In this document: positions 9,255 through 17,061 of the stretch, piece by piece | Layout: the number at the start of each line of letters is the position of its first letter | Position numbering within the stretch: the stretch's first letter is position 1 | NCBI GenBank assembly: GCA_946479035.1 | Contig: CAMLDW010000010.1 | Coordinates: forward strand, 1-60,946 | DNA from: an uncultured Chthonomonadaceae bacterium | GTDB lineage: Bacteria > Armatimonadota > Fimbriimonadia > Fimbriimonadales > Fimbriimonadaceae | Direction: 5' to 3' | DNA length: 60,946 nt | Position numbers and translations under genes: made by a program | The notes under the pieces: model-generated | Told to the model about the DNA's origin: nothing | The model's input: only the letters and a program-made list of their open reading frames with translations | Databases searched by the model: none

Positions 9255-9425
9255 TTGGCCCGGTTCCTGCGTGCTGTCCGATCACCAAGGAAGCAGAACC
9301 GAGTCTGCCCCCTCTGCGGCTGGACGGAACGACGGTACGATGAGACAAAGCTGATGGGGTGCGGCCTGTGCCACACCGTCTTCGCCGACCTCGTCGCACC
9401 AACCCAAGACGAGGATACGTCCTAG
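9255..9425 (+). CDS. Small zinc-ribbon protein (56 aa)
   Basis: A short frame from TTG 9255 to TAG 9425 contains two CxxC pairs (VCPLCGWTERRY and GCGLCHTVFADL) about 18 residues apart, the spacing of a zinc ribbon. The frame stays open upstream into the end of ilvE and reads as plausible protein there too (FRVVESGDRTSVRPEALAKL), but it has no ATG, GTG or TTG before 9255, so the start may be a CTG or the gene may be a decayed remnant. It lies between ilvE and a lipoprotein gene. The role is unknown. Confidence 0.4.
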   Translation: MARFLRAVRSPRKQNRVCPLCGWTERRYDETKLMGCGLCHTVFADLVAPTQDEDTS

Positions 9426-9466
9426 CTGGGGGAGCCGACCAGCTTAATTTGGTATCTTTGAACCTC

Positions 9467-10222
9467 ATGTTGGCCTCGATACGACCCGTCCCAGCCCTGG
9501 CGCTCGCCGCGCTCGGCTTTCTAATGTGCGGATGCGGCGGCGGTGGCGGGACCGGCTCCGGCAAGGATCCTAACGTCTACTTCGTCAACGCGAGCGCCGA
9601 CGCGGGCGACTCAGACTTCCTGACCAACGACGTCGTGCGTGAGGCCGCCCTGCCCTACACGTCGGGCTCAGCGGACTTCATCACCCTCGCGTTCGTCTCC
9701 GATGGTTCGGGCGGTTACGAGGTCATGGCACGACAGACTTCGTCTGGCGACGTCCTCGACGTCGAAAACAGGCCGTTCTTCAAGGACACGGACACCGTCC
9801 TCGTCGGGGTCGGCCTCAAGACCGTGGCACTGGGCGAAGAGCTCAAGCGCTACCGCTTCGTCGACATCGACGTCGACCGGACTGCCCCGAACGGCAACAA
9901 GGCTAGGCTCTACATCGTGCACGGGTTCACACGCGAGACCGGCCAGGCCACGCCGCAGATCATCTTCCAAAACGCGGGCGACAACCCGCAGTTCGCGACC
10001 TCTGGCATCGACTTCGGCAGCTTCGCCCAACTGCTCGTGGATTCAGGCACCATGGAATGGTGGGCAAAGCGCGAAGATTCCACGTCCGCCGTCGTCTACG
10101 CCTCGGCCACGGTCACCCTCGACCCAGCCAGCGTCTACGTCGTGCTGGTCAGCGGCATCGAGAACGACCCAGACCCGGCCAAACAGCCCGCGCTCACCTT
10201 CATCAAGATCCCCACCGACTGA
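9467..10222 (+). CDS. DUF4397-like secreted lipoprotein
   Basis: The protein has 251 residues. The N-terminus is a hydrophobic leader ending in FLMCGCGGGGG, a lipoprotein-type cleavage site followed by a Gly-rich linker. The body resembles DUF4397 proteins: it opens with VYFVNASADAGDSDFLTND, continues with beta-strands, and has ARLYIVHGFTRETG in the middle. It is probably exported and lipid-anchored, with unknown ligand. A TATCTT hexamer lies 8 nt before the ATG, so the message may be nearly leaderless. Confidence 0.65.
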   Translation: MLASIRPVPALALAALGFLMCGCGGGGGTGSGKDPNVYFVNASADAGDSDFLTNDVVREAALPYTSGSADFITLAFVSDGSGGYEVMARQTSSGDVLDVENRPFFKDTDTVLVGVGLKTVALGEELKRYRFVDIDVDRTAPNGNKARLYIVHGFTRETGQATPQIIFQNAGDNPQFATSGIDFGSFAQLLVDSGTMEWWAKREDSTSAVVYASATVTLDPASVYVVLVSGIENDPDPAKQPALTFIKIPTD

Positions 10223-10284
10223 CCCGCCGCCCTTGTGCGGTAAAACGCCGTGGGCGCTACGGCGTCCATATCGGTGAGGAGCCC

Positions 10285-11691
10285 ATGAAGCGTCTTGTCC
10301 CTTTCCTTCTCTCTTCGTTTTTCGCATGTCAGGCGTTCGCCGGCGTCACGATGCCAGCCGTGTTCAGCGACCACATGGTCCTCCAGCGCGACCGAGCCGT
10401 CCGCGTCTGGGGCTGGGCGGCGCCGGGCGAAGAGGTCCGCGTGTTTATCGACGACCAGCGCTGGGTCACGAACGCCGGGCCGGAAGGCGACTGGTCCGTC
10501 AAGCTCTCTGCGCACGCGGCCGGAGGGCCGTTCGAACTCACCGTGCAGGGCGAGAACAAGACCGTCTTCAAGGACGTGCTCTACGGCGACGTCTGGGTCT
10601 GCTCGGGCCAGTCCAACATGCAGATGCAGCTCAACCAGGTCAAGGACGCAACCGCCGAGGTGCTGGCCGCTTCGCACCCGAAGGTCAGACTGTTCCAGAC
10701 GCCCATGACCTCAAAGGAGTCTCCGCTCGCGACCGTCGGCTCGGGCTGGACGGAGTGCAACCCCCAGACCGCAGCCCAGTTCTCCGCCGTCGCCTACTTC
10801 TTTGGCCGCGAACTGAGCGACCGCACCGGCGTGCCGGTCGGGCTGATCAACACTTCGTGGGGCGGGACCCCAGTCGAGTCGTGGATCTCGCGCCCGTCGC
10901 TGCGAAAGATCCCCGAGACGAGCCGAATGCTCGACGACCACTTGGAGCGCATGGCGAACGCGGAACTCATGGCCTCCGCGACCGGCGCGCAGAAAAGCCC
11001 TTCGTGGTTCCCGGGCGCGCTCTACAACGCGATGATCGCGCCGTTCACCAAGTTCGCGATCTGCGGCGCGATCTGGTACCAGGGCGAGTCGAACGCCGAC
11101 AACCCTTCGCTCTACCAGCGCACCTTCCCCGCGATGATCCGAGACTGGCGCAGGTCCTGGGGCCAGGGCGACTTCCCGTTCTACTTCGTGCAGCTCGCGA
11201 GCTTCGTCGGCAACGACGGATGGCCCGGGCTGCGCGAGGCGCAGGCGATGGCGCTCGACCTCGACAACACCGGCATGGCCGTCGCGATCGACATCGGCGA
11301 TACGAACGACATCCACCCGAAGAACAAGCAAGAGGTCGGGCGGCGGCTCGCCCTCTGGGCCCTGAGGGACGTCTACAAGCTAAAGCTGGTCGTCTCAGGC
11401 CCGCTCTTCTCCGGCATGGCGACCAAGGGCGCCAAGATCGAGATCTCGTTCGACTACGGCGTTGGGCTAAAGACGACCGACGGGGCCCCGCCGATGGGCT
11501 TTGAGATCGCAGGCGCGGACGGCAACTTCGTAGCGGCGACGGCCCAGATCGTCGGCGACAAGCTCGTGGTCTGGAGCCCGATGGTCGAGCTGCCGATGGC
11601 CGTGCGCTACGCCTGGGCCTCGGACCCCAAGCTCAACCTCGTCAACGCCGCAGGACTGCCAGCGAGCCCGTTCCGGACGGATAGGGGCTGA
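10285..11691 (+). CDS. Sialate O-acetylesterase (SASA/SGNH family)
   Basis: This 468-residue exported esterase has a signal peptide (LVPFLLSSFFACQAFAG), then a typical family start (TMPAVFSDHMVLQRD). The nucleophile motif GQSNM has Ser at residue 110, the central GESNADNPSLY block follows, and the Asp/His pair is in DTNDIHPKNK (His near residue 344). Family members remove O-acetyl groups from sialic acids or plant-cell-wall sugars, so carbohydrate scavenging is likely; the exact substrate cannot be told. GTGAGGAG just upstream of ATG 10285 is a fair ribosome site, and this start restores the signal peptide. Confidence 0.9.
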   Translation: MKRLVPFLLSSFFACQAFAGVTMPAVFSDHMVLQRDRAVRVWGWAAPGEEVRVFIDDQRWVTNAGPEGDWSVKLSAHAAGGPFELTVQGENKTVFKDVLYGDVWVCSGQSNMQMQLNQVKDATAEVLAASHPKVRLFQTPMTSKESPLATVGSGWTECNPQTAAQFSAVAYFFGRELSDRTGVPVGLINTSWGGTPVESWISRPSLRKIPETSRMLDDHLERMANAELMASATGAQKSPSWFPGALYNAMIAPFTKFAICGAIWYQGESNADNPSLYQRTFPAMIRDWRRSWGQGDFPFYFVQLASFVGNDGWPGLREAQAMALDLDNTGMAVAIDIGDTNDIHPKNKQEVGRRLALWALRDVYKLKLVVSGPLFSGMATKGAKIEISFDYGVGLKTTDGAPPMGFEIAGADGNFVAATAQIVGDKLVVWSPMVELPMAVRYAWASDPKLNLVNAAGLPASPFRTDRG

Positions 11692-11694
11692 ACG

Positions 11695-11803
11695 GTAGCT
11701 GTCCGGTAGCTTTCCAGTTGCTTTCCAGTGGCCTTCCGGTGGCCGGAAAAAGACGAAGCCCTCGGCAATTGGGCAGCAACTGGACAGCTATCCGACAGCC
11801 CCC
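11695..11803. repeat. Array of 11-bp units, forward then inverted
   Basis: The gap between convergent genes consists of five direct 11-bp units (GTAGCTGTCCG, GTAGCTTTCCA, GTTGCTTTCCA, GTGGCCTTCCG, GTGGCCGGAAA) at 11695-11749. After a short spacer come about four similar units on the other strand (ATTGCCGAGGG, GTTGCTGCCCA, ATAGCTGTCCA, GGGGCTGTCGG, read on the minus strand). Because the halves are complementary (AGCTGTCC with GGACAGCT, TCCAGTTGCT with AGCAACTGGA) the array can fold into a long imperfect hairpin. It could act as a bidirectional terminator, although there is no T-run. Confidence 0.7.
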
Positions 11804-11804
11804 C

Positions 11805-12905
11805 TCAGTCCACGGCCATCGGCATGACCACGCAGAAGTGGTCGTCGCCGCCTTCCGTCGGCCTTAACACCGCTGGGCGCGAGGGCTCGGTCATCTCCGC
11901 CTTCACCCCGTCGCATTCCATCGCCGACAGCGCCTCCATGATGTACTGGCCGTTGAACGCGATCTTCAGCTCGCCGTTCTTGCTCACGCACGCGACCTCT
12001 TCCTTCGCCTCGCCCTTGTCCTCGCTACGAGAGGAGATCACCACGACGTCGCCCTGACCCGTGAACTTCACGCGGTTCGCGTTGTCCTTGGCCAGGATCA
12101 GCGCGCGGCGCAGGTTGCTCTGGAACTCGCCCCGGTCGACCGTCCACACTCGCGTGTGCTCCGCGGGCACGACCCGCTCCCAGTTCGGGTACTGACCGTT
12201 CAGCAGCTGCGAGACCACCTTGCTCTTGCCCGTGTCTACGGAGAGGCGGGAGTCGTCGAACTTCACGGTGATCGTCTCGTCGTCGGCCAAAGGCAGCTGC
12301 CGCATCGCCTTGAGCGCCTTCTCGGGCACCGTCACGTCCAGCTTGGACCCGATGCCGCCACGGTGGATCTTGTGCACCGCGAGCCGGTGGGTGTCGGTCG
12401 CCACCAGCGTCAGAACCTCGCCGTCGTAGTGGAACAGAACCCCCGTGAGCACGGGCCGGCTGGAATCGTCCGAGCACGCGTAGTGGACCCCTTGCACCGC
12501 GCGGCGGAACTCCCCGAACGGGAGCGAGAGCGTGGCGGACTCCTTGACCTCAGGGATCGGAGGGAACTCGTCCGCGTTCAGCGCCATCATCTTGAACTCC
12601 GAGTGGGCGCAGCGGATGAAAACAGACGTCCCCTCAAGCTCGATCAGGATCTCGCCGTCCGGCAGCGAAGAGACGATCTCGTTCAGCAACTGGCGCTGGA
12701 CGCAGATTGCGCCGGGCGCCTTGACGTTCGCCGGGCACACGCTCTCGGCCCACATCTCGCCGTCGCAGCCCACGAGCCCAAGGCCGCCGCTCTCGGCCTT
12801 CAGCCGGATGGCGGAGAGCACGGGCAGCGCTGCGCGCGTGCTGCTGGCAGTGGACGCCAGGCTCAGGGCGTCCGCGAGGTCCTTTCTAGCTACGGTGACT
12901 TTCAT
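11805..12905 (-). CDS. dnaN: DNA polymerase III beta subunit (sliding clamp)
   Basis: The ring-shaped clamp tethers DNA polymerase III and repair enzymes to DNA. The 366-residue length is standard. The N-terminus MKVTVARKDLADALSLAS and the middle DSSRPVLTGVLFHYDGEVLTLVATDTHRLA are diagnostic of the second domain. The C-terminus ends in VVMPMAVD, near the usual MPMR-type motif. It is the third gene of an operon behind an ECF sigma factor and a 95-aa protein rather than next to dnaA and recF, which is unusual. I see no separate promoter in the 15-nt gap. Confidence 0.95.
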   Translation of the reverse strand: MKVTVARKDLADALSLASTASSTRAALPVLSAIRLKAESGGLGLVGCDGEMWAESVCPANVKAPGAICVQRQLLNEIVSSLPDGEILIELEGTSVFIRCAHSEFKMMALNADEFPPIPEVKESATLSLPFGEFRRAVQGVHYACSDDSSRPVLTGVLFHYDGEVLTLVATDTHRLAVHKIHRGGIGSKLDVTVPEKALKAMRQLPLADDETITVKFDDSRLSVDTGKSKVVSQLLNGQYPNWERVVPAEHTRVWTVDRGEFQSNLRRALILAKDNANRVKFTGQGDVVVISSRSEDKGEAKEEVACVSKNGELKIAFNGQYIMEALSAMECDGVKAEMTEPSRPAVLRPTEGGDDHFCVVMPMAVD

Positions 12906-12920
12906 GCTGTTCTGCTCTTC

Positions 12921-13208
12921 TTAGCCCTGGATGGGCAGATGGTACTGCAGGTGCATCGGGTCGGGCGAGTTCTGCTCGATCCGGGCGCCTTTCGTCCGCA
13001 TTTTCGTAAGGATACGCTGTGAGCACTCCTCCGTGAGCGCCAAGTCGTCGCATTCCCGCAGGAGCTCGAGGGTCTTCCGCAGCGTGTACATCTCGTGGCT
13101 CAGCTCAGGGTCGCTCATCGCCTTGGCCTCCAGTTCGCCGGCCAGCTCTTCCGGGAGCTCTTCGCCAACGTACAGGTCGACCAGCTTTTTGTAGGTTTCT
13201 TCGTTCAT
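12921..13208 (-). CDS. Small partner of ECF sigma factor (putative anti-sigma)
   Basis: This 95-residue acidic, helical protein (VDLYVGEELPEELAGELEAKA, shown in part) overlaps the stop of the sigma gene by 4 nt, the usual arrangement of a sigma/anti-sigma pair. The pattern of an N-terminal helical hairpin resembles anti-sigma domains, but the HxxxCxxC zinc motif is absent and there is no transmembrane segment. It would have to act in the cytoplasm. The anti-sigma role rests on context only. Confidence 0.6.
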   Translation of the reverse strand: MNEETYKKLVDLYVGEELPEELAGELEAKAMSDPELSHEMYTLRKTLELLRECDDLALTEECSQRILTKMRTKGARIEQNSPDPMHLQYHLPIQG

Positions 13209-13750
13209 GTCATTTTCTCCAACGATCCGCCCAGCTTGTCCCGGAGAGCCCGCCGACCGCGGTAGAGCCGCGACTTCAGTGCCGGGACGCTGATGCTCAG
13301 CATCTCGGCAGCCTCCTTGGCGGAGATGTTCTCCAGGTCACACAGGATCAAGGGCTCGCGGTACTCCACCTGCAGGTCCTGTAGCGCCTGCTGGACGGTG
13401 ATCTTCAGCGCCGCCCGCTCCTCGACTCCCGTGTAGTGCGTGTCTGGGGGCAGCTCTAAGAGCTTGTGCTGGCGCATCTTGTCGATGCACAGGTTCCGCG
13501 CTATCCTGAATATCCAGGTCTTGAACGCCCCGTCGGCCCGAAGGTCGGTTGACCGTCTGAGGACGCGGAGGAAGGTCTCCGCAGTCGCGTCCTCAGCGTC
13601 CGCCCGGTTCCCCAGCATCCTGAACGTATACCGGAAGATCTTGTCTCCGTATATCTCGTACAGGCCGCCTAGGGCGTTCGGATCGCCGTTCGCGAGTGCG
13701 TTCAACCAGCGCTTTTCAGCCAGCGTTTCGTCTTTTGAACTGCTCGACAT
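13205..13750 (-). CDS. ECF-type RNA polymerase sigma factor
   Basis: The protein has 181 residues. Region 2 is visible (ALGGLYEIYGDKIFRYTFRM, then AEDATAETFLRVLR and FKTWIFRIARNLCIDKMRQ), and region 4 is a helix-turn-helix (ISAKEAAEMLSISVPALKSR, RLYRGRRALRDKL). I chose the ATG at 13750 because a longer frame would start beyond the promoter at 13786-13813. It leads an operon with a small putative regulator and dnaN. Subfamily and signal are unknown. Confidence 0.88.
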   Translation of the reverse strand: MSSSSKDETLAEKRWLNALANGDPNALGGLYEIYGDKIFRYTFRMLGNRADAEDATAETFLRVLRRSTDLRADGAFKTWIFRIARNLCIDKMRQHKLLELPPDTHYTGVEERAALKITVQQALQDLQVEYREPLILCDLENISAKEAAEMLSISVPALKSRLYRGRRALRDKLGGSLEKMT

Positions 13751-13785
13751 AACAGACGTGGATCGATCCGGTTTGGACGCGCGGA

Positions 13786-13813
13786 AGTATAGCCCGCTTA
13801 ACCGCAGGTTCAA
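13786..13813 (-). promoter_or_regulatory. Sigma-70 promoter for the ECF sigma-dnaN operon
   Basis: On the minus strand TTGAAC (13813-13808) and TATACT (13791-13786) are separated by 16 nt, close to the housekeeping consensus. Transcription would start near 13779, about 30 nt before the sigma-factor ATG. Confidence 0.6.
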
Positions 13814-13914
13814 GACGGCGTTTCTGAACCCTTCTACCCCGGTTTTCCCACCCTCCTCGCCGCTCCACACGCCCCGGCCTCCTCCGGAGCCCACAGGTAC
13901 CATCCCTTCCGAGC

Positions 13915-13990
13915 GCGCTCGTAGCTCAGCGGATAGAGCACCAGCTTGCGGAGCTGGGGGTCGGAGGTTCGAATCCTCTCGAGCGCGCCA
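13915..13990 (+). tRNA. tRNA-Arg, anticodon GCG
   Basis: This is a full 76-nt cloverleaf. The acceptor GCGCTCG pairs with CGAGCGC, the D stem is GCTC/GAGC, the anticodon stem is CCAGC/GCTGG around loop TTGCGGA, and the T arm GGAGG-TTCGAAT-CCTCT is followed by G and an encoded CCA. Loop positions 34-36 are GCG, reading CGC and CGU arginine codons. Most bacteria instead encode ACG, which is deaminated to ICG. Confidence 0.95.
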
Positions 13991-14174
13991 ACCTCCACAA
14001 GCTCCAGTCCTACTCGGCCCCCCGCAAAACTACCTGATTGTTGACAAATCCGCCACTCCCGTGCAACCCCTTGCGCTATCATGCGTCAGATAGCCTGTAG
14101 AACAAGGGACCGAAAAGGACACAGGGTCAACGAGAGCTGCGCGAAAGTGATCAAAACCGGGACAAAACTGCTTC

Positions 14175-14206
14175 AAAAAACGGGAGAAAACGGGAGTAAA
14201 CGGGAG
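14175..14206. repeat. Three CGGGAG motifs at exact 10-bp spacing upstream of flhA
   Basis: CGGGAG occurs at 14181, 14191 and 14201, each preceded by an A-rich AAAA or TAAA, so the motifs fall on one face of the helix. It could be a regulator site or a slippage repeat. The rest of the 13991-14304 gap holds an isolated TTGACA at 14041 without a matching -10, and nothing else I recognise. Confidence 0.45.
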
Positions 14207-14304
14207 AAACGATAGGGCGCGGAAAGGAACGGTCGAAGGGCCGACCTAACCCACCCCGCAAAAACACCGATAACTCCAATGGACCGGGGGTGCGCCCGGC
14301 TGGT

Positions 14305-16386
14305 ATGACTGCGCTTCAAAAAATCCTCAGGCACACGGACCTCTTGCTCGGTGCGGCGATGTTGGTCGTCGTCTCGATGCTCATCCTTCCGCTGCCTCAC
14401 TGGGGGCTCGACGTCGGGCTCGTCATCGCCATCGCCGCGTCCGTCGTCATCATCCTGACAGCCGTCAACGTCACCGACCCCCTACAGTTCAGCGTCTTCC
14501 CTTCCCTGCTCCTTATCACGACCCTCTTCCGCCTCGCGCTGAGCATCGCCGCCACCAAGCTCATCCTGGGCACCGGCGACGGAGGCCGCGTCATCCAGAC
14601 CTTCGGCGAGTTCGTGCTCGGCGGCGACTTCGTCGTCGGGTTCGTCGCGTTCCTCATCCTGATGATCGTGCAGTTCATCGTCATCACCAACGGCGCCACC
14701 CGCGTCTCCGAGGTCGTCGCCAGGTTCACCCTCGACGCGATGCCAGGCAAACAGATGGCGATCGACGCCGACCTCGCCAGCGGCCTCATCGACGAGCACC
14801 AGGCCCGAGCCCGCCGTAAGCAGGTCAAGCTCGAGGCCGACTTCTACGGCGCGATGGACGGCGCCTCCAAGTTCGTCAAGGGCGACGCGATCGCCTCGCT
14901 CCTCATCATCGTCGTCAACATCATCGGCGGCTTCGTCGTCGGGTTCACTCGAGGCTCCGGCGACGCGATGACCATCCTGCAGACCTACGCGATGCTGAGC
15001 GTCGGCGAAGGGCTCGTCTCGCAGATCCCTGCGCTCCTCATCTCGACCGCCAGCGGCCTCCTGGTCACGCGGGCCGGGCAGGAGCGCGGTATGGGCGGCA
15101 CCGTCGTCACGCAGCTCCTCGGACAGCACAAGGCTCTCGCAGCGGCGGGCGTCGGCATCGCCCTGTTCGGGCTCGTGCCAGGCTTCCCTCTCACCATCTT
15201 CGTGGCGATCGGAGGGGCGCTCTTCATGGCGAGCCGCATCCTCGGCAACAGCCCCGGCATCAAGGAGGCGCTCAAGACCGACGAAGAGCGCGCGCTCGAC
15301 GCCGCCGCCAAGCTCTCAACGCACCCGCACTCCCCCGCCGGCCCCGAGGCCGTCATGCCCCTCATCCAAGTCGACACTTTGGAGATCGAGATCGGATACG
15401 CGCTTACCAAGCTCGCGGACGCGAGGGTCGGTGGCGACCTTCCAGAGCGCGTCAGCGCGACGCGCAGGCAGGTCGCGGTAGAGCTCGGCTTCGTGATGCC
15501 GAGCGTGCGGATCCGCGACAACAGCGAGCTCCAACCGAACCAGTACGTCATCAAGGTGCGCGGCGAAGAGGTCGCCAAGGCAGAGGCCAACCCCGAAAAG
15601 CTGCTCGCCATCAACAGCGGCGCGACGATCGGCACCGTCGCCGGAATCCCGACGGTCGAGCCCGTGTTCGGCCTGCAAGCGCTCTGGATCGACCCAGGCA
15701 TGAGAGAGCAGGCCGAGAGGAACGGCTACACCGTAGTCGAGCCGAGCGCGATGATTGCGACGCACCTCGCCGAGACCGTCAAGGTCTTTGCCGCCGAGCT
15801 CCTCAGCCGCCAGGACGTGAGCGCGCTGCTCGACAACGCCAAGGCGGTGAACGAGACGGTCGTCACAGAGCTCGTGCCCAACGTCGTGCAGATCGGCGAC
15901 GTGCAGAAGGTGCTCCAGCACCTCTTGCGCGAGCGCGTGCCGATCCGCGACCTTGTCACGATCCTCGAAACGATGGCGGACTTCGCAGGGCGCGTCAAGG
16001 ACAACGAACAGCTCGGCGAGCTCGTCCGCGCCGCGATCGCCAGGACGATCACGCGGCAGTTCATCGACGAGAGCAACAAGGTCTATTGCATCACGCTCGA
16101 AGCGCCGCTGGAAAGGTCCCTCCAAGAGGCGGTCCAGCACACAGCGGGAGGCTCCGTGCTGGCGGTCGAGCCCGAAGTGCAGCAGCGGCTCGTGCGCGAC
16201 CTCCAAAAGACCGCAGAGAAGGCGATGGCCGAGGGAAAGCAGCCTGTGCTCATCTGCGGCAACACGCTTCGGCTCCCTCTGCGAAAGCTGCTCGAGCGCA
16301 ACATCCCCAACTTGCACGTGCTCGCCTACAACGAGGTCTCCGCACAGGCTGACGTCGAGTTCGTCGGTCAGCTCGCGGCGGCTTAG
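14305..16386 (+). CDS. flhA: Flagellar export-gate protein FlhA
   Basis: FlhA forms the nonameric export gate of the flagellar type III system in the inner membrane. The protein has 693 residues from ATG 14305; a GTG at 14290 is also possible. The N-terminal half has about eight membrane helices with conserved FHIPEP-family blocks: AVNVTDPLQFSVFPSLLL, then MAIDADLASGLIDEHQA and DFYGAMDGASKFVKGDAIA. The C-terminal cytoplasmic domain (residues about 350-693) is intact, ending in the SD4-like region with PVLICGNTLRLPLRKLLER. No other flagellar gene is in the window, so it is detached from flhB, fliP/Q/R and the rest. Injectisome SctV is the alternative. Confidence 0.95.
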   Translation: MTALQKILRHTDLLLGAAMLVVVSMLILPLPHWGLDVGLVIAIAASVVIILTAVNVTDPLQFSVFPSLLLITTLFRLALSIAATKLILGTGDGGRVIQTFGEFVLGGDFVVGFVAFLILMIVQFIVITNGATRVSEVVARFTLDAMPGKQMAIDADLASGLIDEHQARARRKQVKLEADFYGAMDGASKFVKGDAIASLLIIVVNIIGGFVVGFTRGSGDAMTILQTYAMLSVGEGLVSQIPALLISTASGLLVTRAGQERGMGGTVVTQLLGQHKALAAAGVGIALFGLVPGFPLTIFVAIGGALFMASRILGNSPGIKEALKTDEERALDAAAKLSTHPHSPAGPEAVMPLIQVDTLEIEIGYALTKLADARVGGDLPERVSATRRQVAVELGFVMPSVRIRDNSELQPNQYVIKVRGEEVAKAEANPEKLLAINSGATIGTVAGIPTVEPVFGLQALWIDPGMREQAERNGYTVVEPSAMIATHLAETVKVFAAELLSRQDVSALLDNAKAVNETVVTELVPNVVQIGDVQKVLQHLLRERVPIRDLVTILETMADFAGRVKDNEQLGELVRAAIARTITRQFIDESNKVYCITLEAPLERSLQEAVQHTAGGSVLAVEPEVQQRLVRDLQKTAEKAMAEGKQPVLICGNTLRLPLRKLLERNIPNLHVLAYNEVSAQADVEFVGQLAAA

Positions 16387-16407
16387 GGCGCATGCCCACC
16401 CCTGGGA

Positions 16408-16413
16408 CATAAT
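16408..16413 (+). promoter_or_regulatory. -10 element CATAAT, 6 nt before aldolase start
   Basis: CATAAT is followed by CGGGGA and then GTG 16420. The geometry predicts a leaderless transcript for the aldolase-hisS run. Confidence 0.6.
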
Positions 16414-16419
16414 CGGGGA

Positions 16420-17061
16420 GTGAAGGACGATCTCCCTGTCAGGGCGGCCATCTGCGAGGTCGGCGCGAGGCTGTGGCAAAAGGGGCTGATCAGCGGCAAC
16501 GAAGGCAACATCACCGCTCGCACAGGCCCGGACACGGTCCTTGCGACGCCCAGCGGACTGAGCAAGGGCCACCTGCTGCCCGACCAGATGGTCGAGATCG
16601 ACCTGGAGGGCAACCCGACGGGCGGCGGCGCGCCGAGCACGGAGATCAAGATCCACCTGCAGGCGTATCGCCAGCGCGAAGACTGCACCGCGGTCGTGCA
16701 CGCGCACCCGCCCATCGCGATCGCGTTCACGCTCTGCGGTGAGAAGGTCCCGGACGACGTCCTGCCCGAAGCGGCCTATGTGCTGGGGCACGTTCCGACC
16801 GTGCCGTTCGGCATGCCCGGCACGAGAGACCTCTCAGACAAGCTTGCGCCGTACTTGGACGGTCACAAGACCTTTCTGCTCAGCCACCACGGCGCAGTCG
16901 CACTCGGCAAGGACGTGTTCGACGCGTGCTACAGGATGGAGTGCCTCGAGAGCGTTTGCAGGGTCCTCTTCACGGCGAAGCTGCTCGGCAAGGTCTGCCC
17001 CATGCCGGCGGAGGCGCTTGAGAAGTTCACTGCGATGGCGATGGACGGGAGTTTCCGCTGA
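16420..17061 (+). CDS. Class II aldolase/adducin family protein
   Basis: The protein has 213 residues and resembles L-fuculose-phosphate aldolase (zinc-dependent retro-aldol cleavage). Features seen are SGNEGNITAR near the N-terminus, TPSGLSKGHL, the acid STEIKIHLQAYR, the zinc ligands in VVHAHPPIAIAF, and a third histidine in SHHGAVALGKD. The substrate could instead be another sugar phosphate, such as L-ribulose-5-P or rhamnulose-1-P. The TGATG overlap with hisS points to co-transcription, an odd pairing with no obvious pathway link. Confidence 0.88.
   Translation: MKDDLPVRAAICEVGARLWQKGLISGNEGNITARTGPDTVLATPSGLSKGHLLPDQMVEIDLEGNPTGGGAPSTEIKIHLQAYRQREDCTAVVHAHPPIAIAFTLCGEKVPDDVLPEAAYVLGHVPTVPFGMPGTRDLSDKLAPYLDGHKTFLLSHHGAVALGKDVFDACYRMECLESVCRVLFTAKLLGKVCPMPAEALEKFTAMAMDGSFR

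Noticed and set aside
14041..14082. Promoter from the perfect TTGACA at 14041
   Set aside because: No -10 hexamer occurs at 16-18 nt; TATCAT is 30 nt away.
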